Assembly: GCF_006770265.1 (NCBI RefSeq)
Contig: NZ_CP017194.1
Span: forward strand, 868,001 to 932,000
DNA: 64,000 bases
Source of the DNA: Lactococcus carnosus
GTDB lineage: Bacteria; Bacillota; Bacilli; Lactobacillales; Streptococcaceae
Reading direction: 5' to 3'
Shown: one piece after another, positions 34,313 to 45,673 of the stretch
Numbering within the stretch: position 1 is the first letter of the stretch
How the letters are laid out: each line of letters starts with the position of its first letter
The notes under the pieces: model-generated
Seen by the model: only the letters and a program-made list of their open reading frames with translations
Database searches by the model: none
What the model was told of the DNA's origin: nothing
Program-made: the position numbers and the translations under genes

Positions 34313-36802
34313 ATGCAAGACAAAAATTTGGTTAGTGTTAATCTAGCCAGTGAAATGAAAACGAGTTTTATCGATTATGCCATGAGCGTCATCGTTGCCC
34401 GTGCCTTACCAGACGTTCGTGATGGGTTGAAACCTGTCCATCGTCGGATTCTTTATGGCATGAATGAGCTAGGTGTGACCCCTGATAAAGCGCATAAAAA
34501 ATCTGCTCGTATTACTGGTGACGTCATGGGTAAATACCATCCACATGGTGACTCAGCGATTTATGAATCGATGGTTCGCATGGCCCAATGGTGGAGCTAT
34601 CGCCATATGCTTGTTGATGGTCATGGTAACTTTGGTTCCATGGACGGTGACGGTGCCGCTGCTATGCGGTATACCGAAGCACGGATGAGTAAAATTGCGC
34701 TTGAAATGTTGCGTGATATTAACAAAAAAACAGTTGATTTTGCAGATAACTATGATGGTACAGAGCGTGAACCAGTTGTTTTACCTGCGCGTTTTCCCAA
34801 TCTTTTAGTGAATGGGACGACGGGTATTGCAGTGGGGATGGCGACAAATATCCCACCGCATAATTTAGGTGAGACGATCGATGCTGTCAAGCTGATCATG
34901 GATAATCCTGACGTTACGACCCGTGATATCATGGAAGTATTACCTGGTCCAGATTTCCCAACTGGTGCTTTAGTCATGGGCCGGAGCGGGATTCACCGTG
35001 CCTATGAAACGGGTAAAGGCAGTATTACCTTACGTTCAAAATCAGAGATTGAAATCACTAAGTCTGGTAAAGAACGCATCGTCATTTCTGAGTTTCCATA
35101 TATGGTAAATAAAGCTAAATTGCATGAGCATATCGTGCGTTTGGCGCAAGAAAAACGGATTGAGGGTATCACATCAGTTCGTGATGAGTCAAACCGTGAT
35201 GGTGTACGATTTATCATCGAAGTGAGACGCGATGCCTCAGCAAATGTGATTTTAAACAATCTTTATAAATTAACAAGTGTCCAAACAAACTTTAGCTTTA
35301 ACATGCTAGCAATCGTCGATGGTGCGCCAAAAATTCTGTCAGTTAAAGAAATTTTAACGCATTACATCGCCCACCAAAAAGAAGTGATTACACGTCGGAC
35401 ACAGTTTGATAAAGAAAAAGCTGAAGCGCGTGCACATATTTTAGAAGGCTTACTTATCGCCTTACATGCAGATAATATTGATGAGATTATCAAAATTATC
35501 CGTGGCTCGAAAACTGATGCGATTGCGCAAGCTGAATTGATTGCACGATTTGACTTATCTGATCGCCAATCTCAAGCCATTCTTGATATGAGATTACGTC
35601 GTTTGACAGGCTTGGAACGTGATAAGATTCAAAAAGAATACGACGAGTTATTAGCTTTGATTGCTGATTTGATCGATATTTTAGCAAATCCTGAACGTAT
35701 TGTAACGATCATCAAAGAAGAGATGGACGAAATCAAACGTAAGTTTGCAGATAAGCGTCGGACAGAGCTACTTGTTGGTGAAGTTCTCAGTGTTGAAGAT
35801 GAAGACTTAATCGAAGAAGAAGATGTTTTGATTACTTTATCAAATAAAGGCTATATCAAACGTTTAAATCAAGATGAATTCCGTGCGCAAAATCGTGGCG
35901 GTCGTGGTGTTCAAGGCTCAGGTGTATCTGATGAAGATTTCATCAAACATCTTGTCTCGACTTCCACACATGATCATCTGCTTTTCTTTACCAATAAAGG
36001 CCGTGTATACCGCATGAAAGCCTACGAAATTCCAGAATACGGTCGTCAGGCTAAGGGATTACCAATCGTTAATCTACTTAAGTTAGACGAAAATGAGACG
36101 ATTCAAACGGTAATTAACGTTGAACGTTCAGAGCAAGAACGCTTCTTACTCTTTACTACCTTACGTGGGATTGTCAAACGGACAAATGCTAACCATTTTG
36201 CAAACATCCGAACAAGTGGCCTGATTGCCTTGAACTTACGGGAAGATGATGAACTCGTCAATGTCTTGATGACAACAGGTCAAGAAGAGCTGATCATTGG
36301 AACGCATAATGGCTATTCTGTCAGATTTAAAGAGAATATCTTACGTGATATGGGTCGTACAGCAACCGGTGTTAAAGGGGTTAACCTACGTGACGGTGAC
36401 TTTGTTGTTGGCTCAAGCACAATCAATGATAGCCAGGAAGTATTAGTTGTGAGTGAAAACGGTCTAGGTAAACGGACAAGTGCTGAACACTATCCGACTA
36501 AAGGTCGTGGTGGTAAAGGAATCAAGGTCATGAACGTGACAGAACGGACTGGTAAATTAGCTGGACTGGTCACTGTTAATGGCTCTGAGGACCTGATGCT
36601 GATTACTGATACTGGCGTTGTTATACGGACCAATGTTGATAACATTTCACAAACTGGCCGTAGTGCCCAAGGGGTTAAAGTTATGCGTCTAGACGAGGAT
36701 GCTAAACTTGTTACCTTTGCTTTAGTCGCATCAGAAGTTGAGCTAACAGCAGCTGATCAGACTGAAACTGGTTCTGAGGAAGTGGCTAGTGAAGCAGATT
36801 AA
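34313..36802 (+). CDS. gyrA: DNA gyrase subunit A
   Basis: GyrA breaks and rejoins DNA for negative supercoiling, working with GyrB. The 829-aa protein has the quinolone-resistance region [20 protein letters not shown] with serine and glutamate at the two usual mutation sites (susceptible type), and the catalytic tyrosine in [14 protein letters not shown]. The GyrA-box in the C-terminal beta-pinwheel reads QNRGGRG, which separates it from ParC. AAAGG lies before the ATG. The last 14 nt overlap the apbE start. Confidence 0.96.
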   Translation: MQDKNLVSVNLASEMKTSFIDYAMSVIVARALPDVRDGLKPVHRRILYGMNELGVTPDKAHKKSARITGDVMGKYHPHGDSAIYESMVRMAQWWSYRHMLVDGHGNFGSMDGDGAAAMRYTEARMSKIALEMLRDINKKTVDFADNYDGTEREPVVLPARFPNLLVNGTTGIAVGMATNIPPHNLGETIDAVKLIMDNPDVTTRDIMEVLPGPDFPTGALVMGRSGIHRAYETGKGSITLRSKSEIEITKSGKERIVISEFPYMVNKAKLHEHIVRLAQEKRIEGITSVRDESNRDGVRFIIEVRRDASANVILNNLYKLTSVQTNFSFNMLAIVDGAPKILSVKEILTHYIAHQKEVITRRTQFDKEKAEARAHILEGLLIALHADNIDEIIKIIRGSKTDAIAQAELIARFDLSDRQSQAILDMRLRRLTGLERDKIQKEYDELLALIADLIDILANPERIVTIIKEEMDEIKRKFADKRRTELLVGEVLSVEDEDLIEEEDVLITLSNKGYIKRLNQDEFRAQNRGGRGVQGSGVSDEDFIKHLVSTSTHDHLLFFTNKGRVYRMKAYEIPEYGRQAKGLPIVNLLKLDENETIQTVINVERSEQERFLLFTTLRGIVKRTNANHFANIRTSGLIALNLREDDELVNVLMTTGQEELIIGTHNGYSVRFKENILRDMGRTATGVKGVNLRDGDFVVGSSTINDSQEVLVVSENGLGKRTSAEHYPTKGRGGKGIKVMNVTERTGKLAGLVTVNGSEDLMLITDTGVVIRTNVDNISQTGRSAQGVKVMRLDEDAKLVTFALVASEVELTAADQTETGSEEVASEAD

Positions 36803-37862
36803 TAAAAAACTAGGACTAGCTGTCTTGCTTTTTGGTATCAGTCTAATCTTGATGTCTTGTGGCAGTCCTAAACGGGATTTAAGGTCAAAACCTTATGTCA
36901 AGGAAGTTTTTACGATGGGGACTTACATTAAGATTACATCTTACGATAAAGGGCATGAAAAAGATATTGCTGCTGCATTAGACATCGCTAAAGACTATGA
37001 TAAGAAGACATCAGTCAACCAATCTGGTAGTGAACTAGACGCTGTAAACGATCAAGCAGGGATTAAACCCGTCAAAGTAGGCAAAAAGGTTTATGCCTTA
37101 TTAAAGTCAGCCTATAGCTATTCTGAGAAGGAAAATGGCTTTGATATGCTGATTGGTGCCCTAACAAGTCTCTGGCATATCGGCTTTGATGATGCTAGGA
37201 AACCAAGTCAAGAAGAGATTGACCGTGCCATACCTCTTGTTTCTTATAAGGCGATGACCTTTGATGATAAAAAGCAAACAGTTTATCTGACGCATAAAGG
37301 GGCAAAGCTTGACTTAGGTGCCATTACCAAAGGTTATGTGTCAGACCGGATGGCAGATTATTTAAAAGACCATGGTGTGACAACAGCGATTGTCGATTTA
37401 GGGTCATCAAGTTTAGTTTTGATAGGTAACTCTCATCGTGGAGATAACATTCCCTGGACGATTGGGATTAAAGATCCGAATAAGGAAGTATCAGATCAAG
37501 TAGGCTTATTAGATGCTGAGAATGAGTCTGTGGCTACATCGGGTATTTATGAGCGATTCTTAAAAGTAGATGGTAAAATTTATCCGCATATTCTCGATCC
37601 TAAAACTGGCTACCCTTTTGAAAATGATATCCAGAGTGTCACAGTAGTCAGCAAAAAAGGTGTCGATGGGGATGCCTTATCGACAACAATATTTGGGCTT
37701 GGGACTAAAAAAGGACTTGACTTTGTTGAGAAGACTAAAGGCATAGAAGCGATTTTTGTTGATAAAGACAATAAAGTCTATGTCACAAAAAAATTGGCCA
37801 ATCGATTTGAGTTAGATAAGAGCTCCCACTACAAACTGGGGAACCTTTCTGATTTAAAATAA
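36789..37862 (+). CDS. apbE: FAD:protein FMN transferase (ApbE) lipoprotein
   Basis: ApbE splits FAD and attaches FMN to a threonine of target proteins such as Rnf/Nqr subunits or extracellular flavin-transfer lipoproteins. The 357-aa protein has a lipobox ([10 protein letters not shown], Cys about residue 24) and family motifs [26 protein letters not shown], the magnesium-binding TSGIYERF region and [11 protein letters not shown]. It starts with GTG inside the gyrA end, preceded by GAGGAAG. Its place between gyrA and srtA is unusual, since streptococci often have these two adjacent. No protein with a recognisable flavinylation motif was seen in the window. Confidence 0.93.
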   Translation: MKQINKKLGLAVLLFGISLILMSCGSPKRDLRSKPYVKEVFTMGTYIKITSYDKGHEKDIAAALDIAKDYDKKTSVNQSGSELDAVNDQAGIKPVKVGKKVYALLKSAYSYSEKENGFDMLIGALTSLWHIGFDDARKPSQEEIDRAIPLVSYKAMTFDDKKQTVYLTHKGAKLDLGAITKGYVSDRMADYLKDHGVTTAIVDLGSSSLVLIGNSHRGDNIPWTIGIKDPNKEVSDQVGLLDAENESVATSGIYERFLKVDGKIYPHILDPKTGYPFENDIQSVTVVSKKGVDGDALSTTIFGLGTKKGLDFVEKTKGIEAIFVDKDNKVYVTKKLANRFELDKSSHYKLGNLSDLK

Positions 37863-37891
37863 GCCTAATCAAATAGATGAAAGGTAACAAT

Positions 37892-38620
37892 GTGAAGAAA
37901 ATCAGACGACTGCTTGTGAATCTCTTTTTGGTGCTACTTTTACTTATTGGCTTGGGTTTGATCTTCAATAAAGGCCTAAGAAATATGATGTTGGCTTACC
38001 AAAGTAACCAATACCAAATTACCAAGGTGTCTAAAAAGACGATTAAGCAAAATAACCAAAAAGGTGTTGGTGATTTTGAGTTCGCTAAAGTCAATCCGAT
38101 TTCATTTGAAGACGTGATGAAGAGCCAATGGAAAAATCAGAAGCTCCCTGTTATTGGTGGTATTGCAGTGCCCGATTTAGGTATCAATTTGCCGATATTT
38201 CGTGGTGTTGGCAACAGTGAATTGATGTATGGTGCTGGCACGATGAAGGAAAATCAGGTCATGGGTCAAGCTAACTATACCTTAGCAAGTCATCATGTAT
38301 CTGGCGTAACCGGTGCACCAAACCTGCTTTTCACACCACTTGAACGCGCTGAAAAGGGCATGATGATTTATCTAACCGATAAAGATACTGTTTATCAGTA
38401 TCAAATTAGAGATAAAAAAGTGATGTCACCAGATCATGTGGAAGTCATCGATGATCATCAAGGGGTGAAAGAGTTGACCTTGGTGACCTGTGATGATTTA
38501 GAGGCAGTTAATCGAATTATTGTCTTTGCAGATTACCTGAAATCATTTCCAGAAGATCAGGCTGAAAGTCATGTCAAAAAAGCATTTGAATCAAGTTACA
38601 ATCAGTTCTCAAACTTCTAA
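37892..38620 (+). CDS. srtA: Class A sortase
   Basis: Sortase A cuts LPXTG signals and joins surface proteins to the cell wall. The protein has an N-terminal membrane anchor (VNLFLVLLLLIGLGLIF), then the sortase barrel with the catalytic histidine in LASHHVSG, cysteine in LTLVTCDD and arginine in NRIIVFADY. I start at GTG 37892 (242 aa) because AAAGG lies 7 nt upstream; the ATG at 37877 overlaps that site and has no Shine-Dalgarno of its own. It is the third gene of gyrA-apbE-srtA. No LPXTG substrate lies in the window. Confidence 0.93.
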   Translation: MKKIRRLLVNLFLVLLLLIGLGLIFNKGLRNMMLAYQSNQYQITKVSKKTIKQNNQKGVGDFEFAKVNPISFEDVMKSQWKNQKLPVIGGIAVPDLGINLPIFRGVGNSELMYGAGTMKENQVMGQANYTLASHHVSGVTGAPNLLFTPLERAEKGMMIYLTDKDTVYQYQIRDKKVMSPDHVEVIDDHQGVKELTLVTCDDLEAVNRIIVFADYLKSFPEDQAESHVKKAFESSYNQFSNF

Positions 38621-38635
38621 GTAAAGGGGTAATCA

Positions 38636-38673
38636 TGAAAGCAGTGTATCAAAAAGATACATTGCTTTTTTCG
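38636..38673 (+). terminator. Terminator after srtA
   Basis: AAAGCAGTGTATC (38638-38650) pairs with GATACATTGCTTT (38656-38668) around AAAAA, followed by T. Confidence 0.88.
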
Positions 38674-38793
38674 ATGACTTGAAGGCTAGTATTCTGAGTT
38701 TGACAACTTAAAGTAAGGCGATTTTAGGCTATCATTAGCTTAGTTTACAGCTGTTTTTTACTAGCTTAATGAATCAACTTACGCCTGCTTTTA

Positions 38794-38802
38794 TGCTATA
38801 AT
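38794..38802 (+). promoter_or_regulatory. Extended -10 promoter of pcrA
   Basis: TGCTATAAT with the hexamer at 38797-38802; leader about 28 nt with GGGAAAGAG before the ATG. Confidence 0.65.
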
Positions 38803-38835
38803 TAAGAAGATAGTCAAACAGGGAAAGAGAGTAAA

Positions 38836-41109
38836 ATGAATCCATTATTACAAGGTATGAACGCTAGACAAGCAGAGGCGGTTGAGGCGACAGAAGGGCC
38901 ATTATTGATTATGGCTGGCGCAGGGTCTGGTAAAACGCGTGTCTTAACACACAGAATTGCTTATCTGATTGAAGAAAAAGAAGTTAATCCTTGGAATATT
39001 TTAGCGATAACCTTTACAAACAAAGCAGCTCGTGAAATGCGTGAACGGGCGATTAATTTAAATCCCCGTGCGCAAGATTCACTCATTGCAACTTTTCATA
39101 GTATGTGTGTCCGAATTCTAAGAAGAGATGCTGACCATATCGGCTACAATCGAAATTTTACGATTGTTGATCCTGGTGAGCAACGGACTTTGATGAAACG
39201 TATTTTAAAAGAGCTAAATGTGGATCCTAAACAGTTTACTGAGCGTACGATTTTAGGGACGATTTCAAATAGTAAAAATGAGTTAGTCACAGCTGAGATC
39301 TATGAGAAAAATGCTGATGATCTCTATACAAAAATTGTTGCAAAAGCCTATAAGCGTTATGAAACTGAATTAAAGCGTAGTGAATCGATGGATTTCGATG
39401 ATTTGATCATGAATACGATTTTGTTATTCGATAAAAATCCAGATGTACTGGCTTACTATCAAGGGAAGTTTCAATATATTCATGTGGATGAGTATCAAGA
39501 TACCAACCATGCCCAATACCAGATGGTGCAGTTACTTGCTAAACGGTTTAAAAATTTATGTGTAGTAGGTGATGCCGACCAGTCTATCTACGGCTGGCGT
39601 GGTGCTGATATGCAAAATATTTTAGACTTTGAAAAAGATTATCCACAAGCAAAAGTTGTCTTATTAGAAGAGAATTATCGCTCAACTAAGACGATTCTCC
39701 AAGCAGCAAATGAGGTCATCAATCATAATAAAAATAGACGACCTAAAGAACTTTGGACTCAGAATGCTGATGGCGAGATGATAGTCTATAATCGGTCAGG
39801 TGATGAGCGAGAAGAGGCAAATTTTGTAGCGGGTCAAATTAACTATGAACAAGACCAACATGATCGCAGCTATGCTGATTTTGCCGTTTTATATCGGACA
39901 AATGCCCAATCACGGGCGATTGAAGAAGCCTTACTGAAGTCTAATATCCCTTATACCATGGTTGGTGGGACTAAGTTCTATTCTCGTAAGGAAATTCGAG
40001 ATGTTGTCGCCTACCTTAATGTGATTGCAAATAGTCGTGATAATATCTCTTTTGAGCGAATTGTTAATGAACCCAAGCGAGGTGTTGGACCCAAAGCCTT
40101 AGAAACACTTCGGGATTTTGCGACCCAACAAAATAGTTCTTTACTTGACGCATCCCGTGATGTGACCTTAAGTCAGCTAAAAGGGAAGGCAGCAGCAGAG
40201 CTGTTTAATTTAGCGCATGTCTTGCTGAATTTAGCTGATGATGTCGATCAGTTTACGATTACTGAATTGGTAGCAGCAGTGCTGGATAAGACGGGATATC
40301 GTCAAGCTTTGGCAGTGCAAACAACGAGTTTAGAAGCACAAAACCGCTTAGAAAATATCGAAGAATTTTTGACAGTCACACAAAACTTCGATAAAAAAGA
40401 AGCAGAGGCACCTGCAGAAGAAGAAGCAGGTCTTGACAAGCTTAGTCGTTTCCTAAATGATCTGAGTCTTGTTGCCGATACAGATAGTTATGAGGAAACC
40501 GCTCAAGTGACACTGATGACGCTACATGCGGCTAAGGGACTAGAGTTTCCAGTCGTCTTCTTAGTTGGTATGGAAGAGGGCGTTTTTCCACTTAGCCGTC
40601 AGGCAGAAGACGAAGATGAACTCGAAGAAGAACGCCGCCTAGCCTATGTTGGGATTACGAGAGCAGAAGCTGTTCTCTACTTAACAAATGCTAGCACACG
40701 GATGCTTTTCGGTCGGACAAGCTATAATCAACCATCACGATTTTTACGCGAGATAGACGATAGTTTGTTAACCTACACAGGTCAAGCCAGAAAAGCAAAT
40801 ACGAGCTTTAACGCGACCTATAAGTCTAGTGTCAGTCAATCTCAGTTTGGGTCAGGCGTTAGTCTCTCAGATGCTATCAAAGGCAGGAAATCTGCGACCT
40901 CATCTGTCAAGCGAGCTATAGGTCAAGCACCTAAGGCAGTAGCTGATTGGGGGATTGGTGACATCGCCCAACATAAAAAATGGGGTAATGGTACGGTCCT
41001 CGATGTATCAGGAACAGGGTCAAATATGGAGCTGAAGATCGCCTTTCCAGAAGTTGGGTTAAAGCGGTTGTTGGCACAAATGGCACCGATTACTAAGGTT
41101 GAAAAATAG
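38836..41109 (+). CDS. pcrA: ATP-dependent DNA helicase PcrA/UvrD
   Basis: PcrA is a 3'-5' superfamily 1 helicase acting in repair, rolling-circle replication and removal of recombination proteins. The 757-aa protein has motif [11 protein letters not shown], Ia [65 protein letters not shown] and [15 protein letters not shown]. The C-terminal tail ends with the tudor-like [17 protein letters not shown] segment that binds RNA polymerase. Length fits. Confidence 0.96.
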   Translation: MNPLLQGMNARQAEAVEATEGPLLIMAGAGSGKTRVLTHRIAYLIEEKEVNPWNILAITFTNKAAREMRERAINLNPRAQDSLIATFHSMCVRILRRDADHIGYNRNFTIVDPGEQRTLMKRILKELNVDPKQFTERTILGTISNSKNELVTAEIYEKNADDLYTKIVAKAYKRYETELKRSESMDFDDLIMNTILLFDKNPDVLAYYQGKFQYIHVDEYQDTNHAQYQMVQLLAKRFKNLCVVGDADQSIYGWRGADMQNILDFEKDYPQAKVVLLEENYRSTKTILQAANEVINHNKNRRPKELWTQNADGEMIVYNRSGDEREEANFVAGQINYEQDQHDRSYADFAVLYRTNAQSRAIEEALLKSNIPYTMVGGTKFYSRKEIRDVVAYLNVIANSRDNISFERIVNEPKRGVGPKALETLRDFATQQNSSLLDASRDVTLSQLKGKAAAELFNLAHVLLNLADDVDQFTITELVAAVLDKTGYRQALAVQTTSLEAQNRLENIEEFLTVTQNFDKKEAEAPAEEEAGLDKLSRFLNDLSLVADTDSYEETAQVTLMTLHAAKGLEFPVVFLVGMEEGVFPLSRQAEDEDELEEERRLAYVGITRAEAVLYLTNASTRMLFGRTSYNQPSRFLREIDDSLLTYTGQARKANTSFNATYKSSVSQSQFGSGVSLSDAIKGRKSATSSVKRAIGQAPKAVADWGIGDIAQHKKWGNGTVLDVSGTGSNMELKIAFPEVGLKRLLAQMAPITKVEK

Positions 41110-41136
41110 GCCTTTCAGACCTAAATAGGAGAACTC

Positions 41137-42528
41137 ATGAATCAAATCAAATGCCCCCATTGTGGGGAAGTGTTTACAGTTGATGAATCAGGATTTTCAG
41201 ATATTTTAGCACAAGTCAGAACACAAGAGTTTGAGCAGGAAATTCATGCCCAACTTGAAAAAGAAAAAGCCTTGATGGCAGCCCAATCAGAGGCAAAATT
41301 AGCTGAGCTAGAACACCAGTTAAAAACGCTGGAAGTTTCGAAAGTCACAGAGCTAAAATTAGTCGAAGAACAGACAAAAGCAAGTAGCCAAACTGAGTTA
41401 CTAAGCTTGAAAACTGAACTTGAAAAGGCCCAGCAAGCACAGATTACTTTGGAGCAGGCGAAAACTGTTGAGCTAAAACTAGTTGAAGAGCAGACAAAAT
41501 CTGCCTTACAACATGAACTTTCTGACTTAAAGGCAGAACTTGCCCAACTTGCCGCTCAAAATGAATTAGCTTTACAACAGACAATTTCTGATAGTGAAAA
41601 AGCCTTAACTGAGGTTGCCAAAGAACGTGATGCTGTCCAAAATCAATTGCTACTTGCAGAAAAAGAGCAAGCGCTCAAACAAAATTCAGTTAAAAATGAA
41701 TATGAGATACTACTAAAAGCTAAAAACGATGAAGTTGCTTTTTATAAAAATTTCAAGGCTCAACAGTCAACTAAGGCGATTGGTGAGAGCTTGGAGAACT
41801 TTGCTGAAAATGAGTTTAACAAAGTGCGTGCGACCATGTTCCCCAATGCCTATTTTGAAAAAGATAATGATGCCAGAACAGGTAGCAAGGGTGACTTTGT
41901 TTATCGTGAAACTGATGCCTATGGCAATGAAATCATCTCCATCATGTTTGAGATGAAAAATGAAGGCGATGAGACAGCAACCAAACATAAAAATCGCGAT
42001 TTTTATAAAGAATTAGATAAAGATAGGCGTGAAAAGACATGTGAATATGCTGTTTTGGTGACCATGCTTGAGGCTGACAATGATTATTTTAATACTGGCA
42101 TTGTGGATGTTTCTCATGAATATGCTAAAATGTATGTGGTACGGCCAAATTTCTTTATCCAGTTAATCGGCTTGTTACGTAATGCGGCCATGAATTCACT
42201 AGCTTATAAGCAGGAAATTGCCTTAATTCGCGAACAAAATATCGATATCACGACCTTTGAAGATGATCTTGATCTATTTAAAACTGGTTTTGCAAAGAAC
42301 TATACGTCTGCCAGTAAGAACTTCGCTAAGGCAATCGATGAGATTGATAAGTCAATTAAGCGGATGGAAGAAGTGAAAAAAGCACTCCTAACGAGTGAAA
42401 ATCAACTGCGCTTAGCTAACAATAAACTAGAAGATGTATCCGTCAAAAAATTAACCAAGAAGAATCCAACGATGGCAGAAAAATTTGCCAATTTAAATCC
42501 TGAGAAAAGAAAAATAGATGACATATAA
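41137..42528 (+). CDS. DUF2130 domain-containing coiled-coil protein
   Basis: The 463-aa protein starts with a possible zinc-knuckle ([16 protein letters not shown]), followed by a long coiled coil (about 30-210) and the conserved DUF2130 domain (about 215-400: [49 protein letters not shown]-like). A second short coil ends the protein. DUF2130 has a restriction-endonuclease-like look (acidic residues with EMK), but its function is not established. The coil contains a 40-residue tandem duplication with [10 protein letters not shown] in each copy. It overlaps truB by 11 nt. Confidence 0.85.
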   Translation: MNQIKCPHCGEVFTVDESGFSDILAQVRTQEFEQEIHAQLEKEKALMAAQSEAKLAELEHQLKTLEVSKVTELKLVEEQTKASSQTELLSLKTELEKAQQAQITLEQAKTVELKLVEEQTKSALQHELSDLKAELAQLAAQNELALQQTISDSEKALTEVAKERDAVQNQLLLAEKEQALKQNSVKNEYEILLKAKNDEVAFYKNFKAQQSTKAIGESLENFAENEFNKVRATMFPNAYFEKDNDARTGSKGDFVYRETDAYGNEIISIMFEMKNEGDETATKHKNRDFYKELDKDRREKTCEYAVLVTMLEADNDYFNTGIVDVSHEYAKMYVVRPNFFIQLIGLLRNAAMNSLAYKQEIALIREQNIDITTFEDDLDLFKTGFAKNYTSASKNFAKAIDEIDKSIKRMEEVKKALLTSENQLRLANNKLEDVSVKKLTKKNPTMAEKFANLNPEKRKIDDI

Positions 42529-43414
42529 TGGTATTTTAGCGATATATAAAGAAGCGGGCATGACGAGTCATGACGTTGTCTTTAAGCTACGAAAAATATT
42601 GCAGACTAAGAAAATTGGTCATGGTGGGACATTGGATCCTGATGTGACAGGCGTCTTACCGATTGCTGTCGGTCAAGGTACGCGTGTTGTAGAATTTATG
42701 ACAGAGGCTGGAAAAGTATATGAAGGACAAGTTACGCTAGGCTTTTCTACTGAGACAGAAGATGCCAGTGGTGAGGTCGTCGAGCGTACGCCTGTGACAC
42801 AGGTACCTAGTGAAGCTGATATTGACCTTGCCATGGCTGAATTTATCGGTGAGATTACACAAATACCACCCATGTATTCGGCAGTCAAAGTGAATGGCCG
42901 TAAACTCTATGAATATGCGCGTGCTGGTGAGACAGTCGATAGACCAGAAAGACAGGTCACACTGACAGAATTCGTCAGAACGTCTGATTTAGTGGTTGAC
43001 AAAGACAATCAACTCCTTAAATTTAACTTTAGGGTGGTTTGCAGTAAAGGCACTTATGTGAGAACACTAGCCGTTGATTTAGGGGCTAAACTTGGCTATG
43101 CAAGCCATATGTCTTATTTGCAACGGACTGCATCAGCAGGCTTAAACATAGCGGATGCCTTCAAGCTGTCAGAAATCGAGCAGCTGAAAGAAGAAGATCG
43201 TTTATCAGAAGCATTTTTACCGATTGAGTATGGTGTATCCGATTTAGAAAAAGTGCTACTTACAGCAGAACAAGTTAAAGAGATTAGCTTTGGTAGATTT
43301 GTGACATTGGCATCAGATGCTGCTATTGTTGCAGGGTTTCAAGAAAATCGGTTGATCGCGATCTTGCAAAAACGGGATGGCAAGCTTTATAAACCTAAGA
43401 AAGTGATGATATGA
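42518..43414 (+). CDS. truB: tRNA pseudouridine(55) synthase
   Basis: TruB makes pseudouridine 55 in the T-loop of tRNAs. The 298-aa protein has the N-terminal [17 protein letters not shown], the catalytic aspartate in [18 protein letters not shown] and the [13 protein letters not shown] segment. Its start lies inside the DUF2130 gene and it overlaps ribF by 4 nt; truB-ribF is a conserved Firmicute pair. Confidence 0.95.
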   Translation: MTYNGILAIYKEAGMTSHDVVFKLRKILQTKKIGHGGTLDPDVTGVLPIAVGQGTRVVEFMTEAGKVYEGQVTLGFSTETEDASGEVVERTPVTQVPSEADIDLAMAEFIGEITQIPPMYSAVKVNGRKLYEYARAGETVDRPERQVTLTEFVRTSDLVVDKDNQLLKFNFRVVCSKGTYVRTLAVDLGAKLGYASHMSYLQRTASAGLNIADAFKLSEIEQLKEEDRLSEAFLPIEYGVSDLEKVLLTAEQVKEISFGRFVTLASDAAIVAGFQENRLIAILQKRDGKLYKPKKVMI

Positions 43415-44307
43415 AAGTATTTGAATTTAACGAACAAAACGTAGATAATGCACCAACAATTCTTGTTTTGGGGTATTTTGATGGCTTACATCGTGGTCAT
43501 CAAAGCTTATTTGATAAGGCACGCGAGTTAGCTGCAGAAAAGAAAGCGACGATCTCTGTATTAACCTTCCCTGAAAGTCCAATTCTGGTATTTGAAAAAT
43601 TCAATGAGAATTTGCTAAAACAGTTAACCTCAAAAGAAAAAAGAAACCAGCTTTTTGAAGAAAATGGGGTAGACTTTCTCTATTTTACAGACTTTACTAG
43701 CCACTTTGCAAAGTTAACGAGTCATGATTTTATAGAAAAGTATCTCAAACAGTTGGCCATATCAGCAGTCGTGATTGGCTTTGATTACCAATTTGGATCA
43801 GATCATGGCAGTCTTGCCCAACTATCAGAGTATGATGCTTATCAAGTAAGTGAATTGACTGATATGGGAGAGAAAATTTCATCTAGCCGCATTAGACAGG
43901 CAATCATCGACGGAGATGTGACACTTGCTAATCGCCTACTAGGCTATAACTATGAAATCAGCGGTTTAGTCGTACATGGTGAAGCACGCGGGCGCACGAT
44001 TGGCTATCCAACAGCAAACATTGAATCAAAGAGTATGCAATATCTGCCCCTAATTGGAGTTTATGTTGTTGATATAGCAGTTGGTGACAAACAGTATCGA
44101 GGGATGGCGTCTATCGGCTACAATGATACCTTTGGTGGGAAAAATAAGACACTAGAAGTTAACATTTTTGATTTTCATGATGAGATTTATGGTGAGACTG
44201 TCACAGTTTACTTCCTAAAATTTATTCGTGGGATGATTAAATTTGATAGTGTCGATTCACTCATCACCCAGATGGATGATGATGAGAAAATAGCTCGTGA
44301 TTTCTAA
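43411..44307 (+). CDS. ribF: Bifunctional riboflavin kinase / FAD synthetase
   Basis: RibF converts riboflavin to FMN and then to FAD in the cytoplasm. The N-terminal adenylyltransferase domain (about 15-165) has [15 protein letters not shown] and SSSRIRQAI. The C-terminal kinase domain (about 175-298) has [15 protein letters not shown] and [15 protein letters not shown]. The length of 298 aa is normal. It supplies FMN, the ligand of the riboswitch in this window, and FAD for the photolyase and ApbE. It overlaps truB. Confidence 0.96.
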   Translation: MKVFEFNEQNVDNAPTILVLGYFDGLHRGHQSLFDKARELAAEKKATISVLTFPESPILVFEKFNENLLKQLTSKEKRNQLFEENGVDFLYFTDFTSHFAKLTSHDFIEKYLKQLAISAVVIGFDYQFGSDHGSLAQLSEYDAYQVSELTDMGEKISSSRIRQAIIDGDVTLANRLLGYNYEISGLVVHGEARGRTIGYPTANIESKSMQYLPLIGVYVVDIAVGDKQYRGMASIGYNDTFGGKNKTLEVNIFDFHDEIYGETVTVYFLKFIRGMIKFDSVDSLITQMDDDEKIARDF

Positions 44308-44387
44308 ATGTGTGCGATGTTAGGTCTTTAGGAGCTAGGATAAGTTACCAGAATAGGTGTGCTTAAGGCCTACGATAATATGAGCTA

Positions 44388-44425
44388 TTCCGTCTCTTTT
44401 TTAGATGGCGGTTTTCCTATTTTCA
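44388..44425 (+). terminator. Probable terminator after ribF
   Basis: CCGTCT (44390-44395) pairs with AGATGG (44403-44408, one G-T pair), followed by CGGTTTTCC and further T. Modest strength. Confidence 0.55.
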
Positions 44426-44513
44426 GGCCTATCCTCTCGGATCACTGACATACCTTTTTAAACCTTATACATGAGATAAACCGGTACACAATCAAGTAGA
44501 ATTTGAGAAAAAA

Positions 44514-45653
44514 TTGAAAAATAATTGCAAGAAGCCGACATCGGCCTATATCCATATTCCATTTTGCACACAGATTTGTTACTACTGTGATTTTGCAAAA
44601 GTTTATATTCAGAATCAACCTGTCGATGCCTATTTGACAACGCTTTTAGCTGAGTTTGATGCGCAAGATATAGCGGCGCTTAAGACGATCTACATAGGTG
44701 GGGGCACACCGACGGCTTTAACCGCAGCACAATTGGATACACTCCTATCAGGTATCACACGTCACTTAGACTTAAGCCAGTTAAAAGAGTTTACTGTCGA
44801 AGCGAATCCTGGAGATTTGAGTGATGATAAGATAGCAGTCCTTAAAAAACATCACGTTAATCGAGTTTCTTTAGGTGTACAGACATTTAACGATAAACTC
44901 CTTAAAAAAATTGGCCGGAGTCATACAGCCCAAGATGTTTTTGATAATATTGCTAAGCTAAAGGCAGCAGGCTTTGATAATATCACGATTGATTTAATCT
45001 ATGCTTTACCTGGCCAGACTATGGCTGATGTCAAAAAAGATGTTGCGACATTACTCAGTCTTGATTTGCCACATGTCGCCCTATACTCACTTATTCTGGA
45101 AAATCATACGATCTTTATGAATAAGATGCGACGTGGCAAACTAGATCTGCCAAGTGATGACTCGGATTTTGAGATGTATAACTATATCATTGACAGTTTA
45201 GAAACTGCTGGTTATGCGCATTATGAGATTTCAAACTTCGGTAAAAAGGGCTTTGAGAGTGCCCATAATCTAATGTATTGGGACAATGCTGAATACTATG
45301 GTTTTGGTGCAGGTGCAAGTGGTTATGTTTCAGGGATACGTTATAAAAATCACGTGCCGATACACCATTATCTAGAAAATGATGATAAGAGAGCTGTTCA
45401 AGAAAAATTAACGATTAAAGAGCAGATGGAAGAGGAACTCTTTTTAGGGCTAAGAAAGCAATCTGGTGTCAATACTGTTGCCTTTAACCGAAAATTTAAT
45501 CAAGATTTTGATGCAATTTATGGGGAAACAGTCGCAAAGTTAATCGAGAAACATCTTTTGTCTAGAAATGAAGAGACAATATTTATGACGCGTCAAGGGT
45601 TGATGCTGGGTAATGATGTCTTTGAGGCATTTTTACTAGACGATATCGCCTAA
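44514..45653 (+). CDS. hemW: Radical SAM protein HemW (coproporphyrinogen III oxidase-like)
   Basis: HemW is a radical SAM haem chaperone related to HemN. The iron-sulphur motif CxxxCxxC is in HIPFCTQICYYCDF, followed by IYIGGGTPTALT, EANPGDL, RVSLGVQTFND and LYSLILENHT. The C-terminal HemN-like domain is present (EELFLGLRKQSGV). The length of 379 aa fits. The start is taken as TTG with GAGAAAAAA upstream; no ATG is available nearby. Lactococci lack haem synthesis but can use supplied haem, so a chaperone rather than an oxidase role is likely. Confidence 0.92.
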   Translation: MKNNCKKPTSAYIHIPFCTQICYYCDFAKVYIQNQPVDAYLTTLLAEFDAQDIAALKTIYIGGGTPTALTAAQLDTLLSGITRHLDLSQLKEFTVEANPGDLSDDKIAVLKKHHVNRVSLGVQTFNDKLLKKIGRSHTAQDVFDNIAKLKAAGFDNITIDLIYALPGQTMADVKKDVATLLSLDLPHVALYSLILENHTIFMNKMRRGKLDLPSDDSDFEMYNYIIDSLETAGYAHYEISNFGKKGFESAHNLMYWDNAEYYGFGAGASGYVSGIRYKNHVPIHHYLENDDKRAVQEKLTIKEQMEEELFLGLRKQSGVNTVAFNRKFNQDFDAIYGETVAKLIEKHLLSRNEETIFMTRQGLMLGNDVFEAFLLDDIA

Positions 45654-45655
45654 TT

Positions 45656-45673
45656 TTTGTTATAATAAAATAA
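45656..45673 (+). promoter_or_regulatory. Extended -10 promoter placing the +1 at the muramidase ATG
   Basis: TGTTATAAT (hexamer 45661-45666) followed after 6 nt by ATG 45673. A second in-frame ATG at 45682 follows TAT AATG, also without a Shine-Dalgarno. Confidence 0.55.

Noticed and set aside
38634-38682. 14-codon frame (MKAVYQKDTLLF...) with AAAGGGG upstream, inside the srtA terminator
   Set aside because: It coincides with a terminator hairpin and is too short to support; the Shine-Dalgarno is probably chance.
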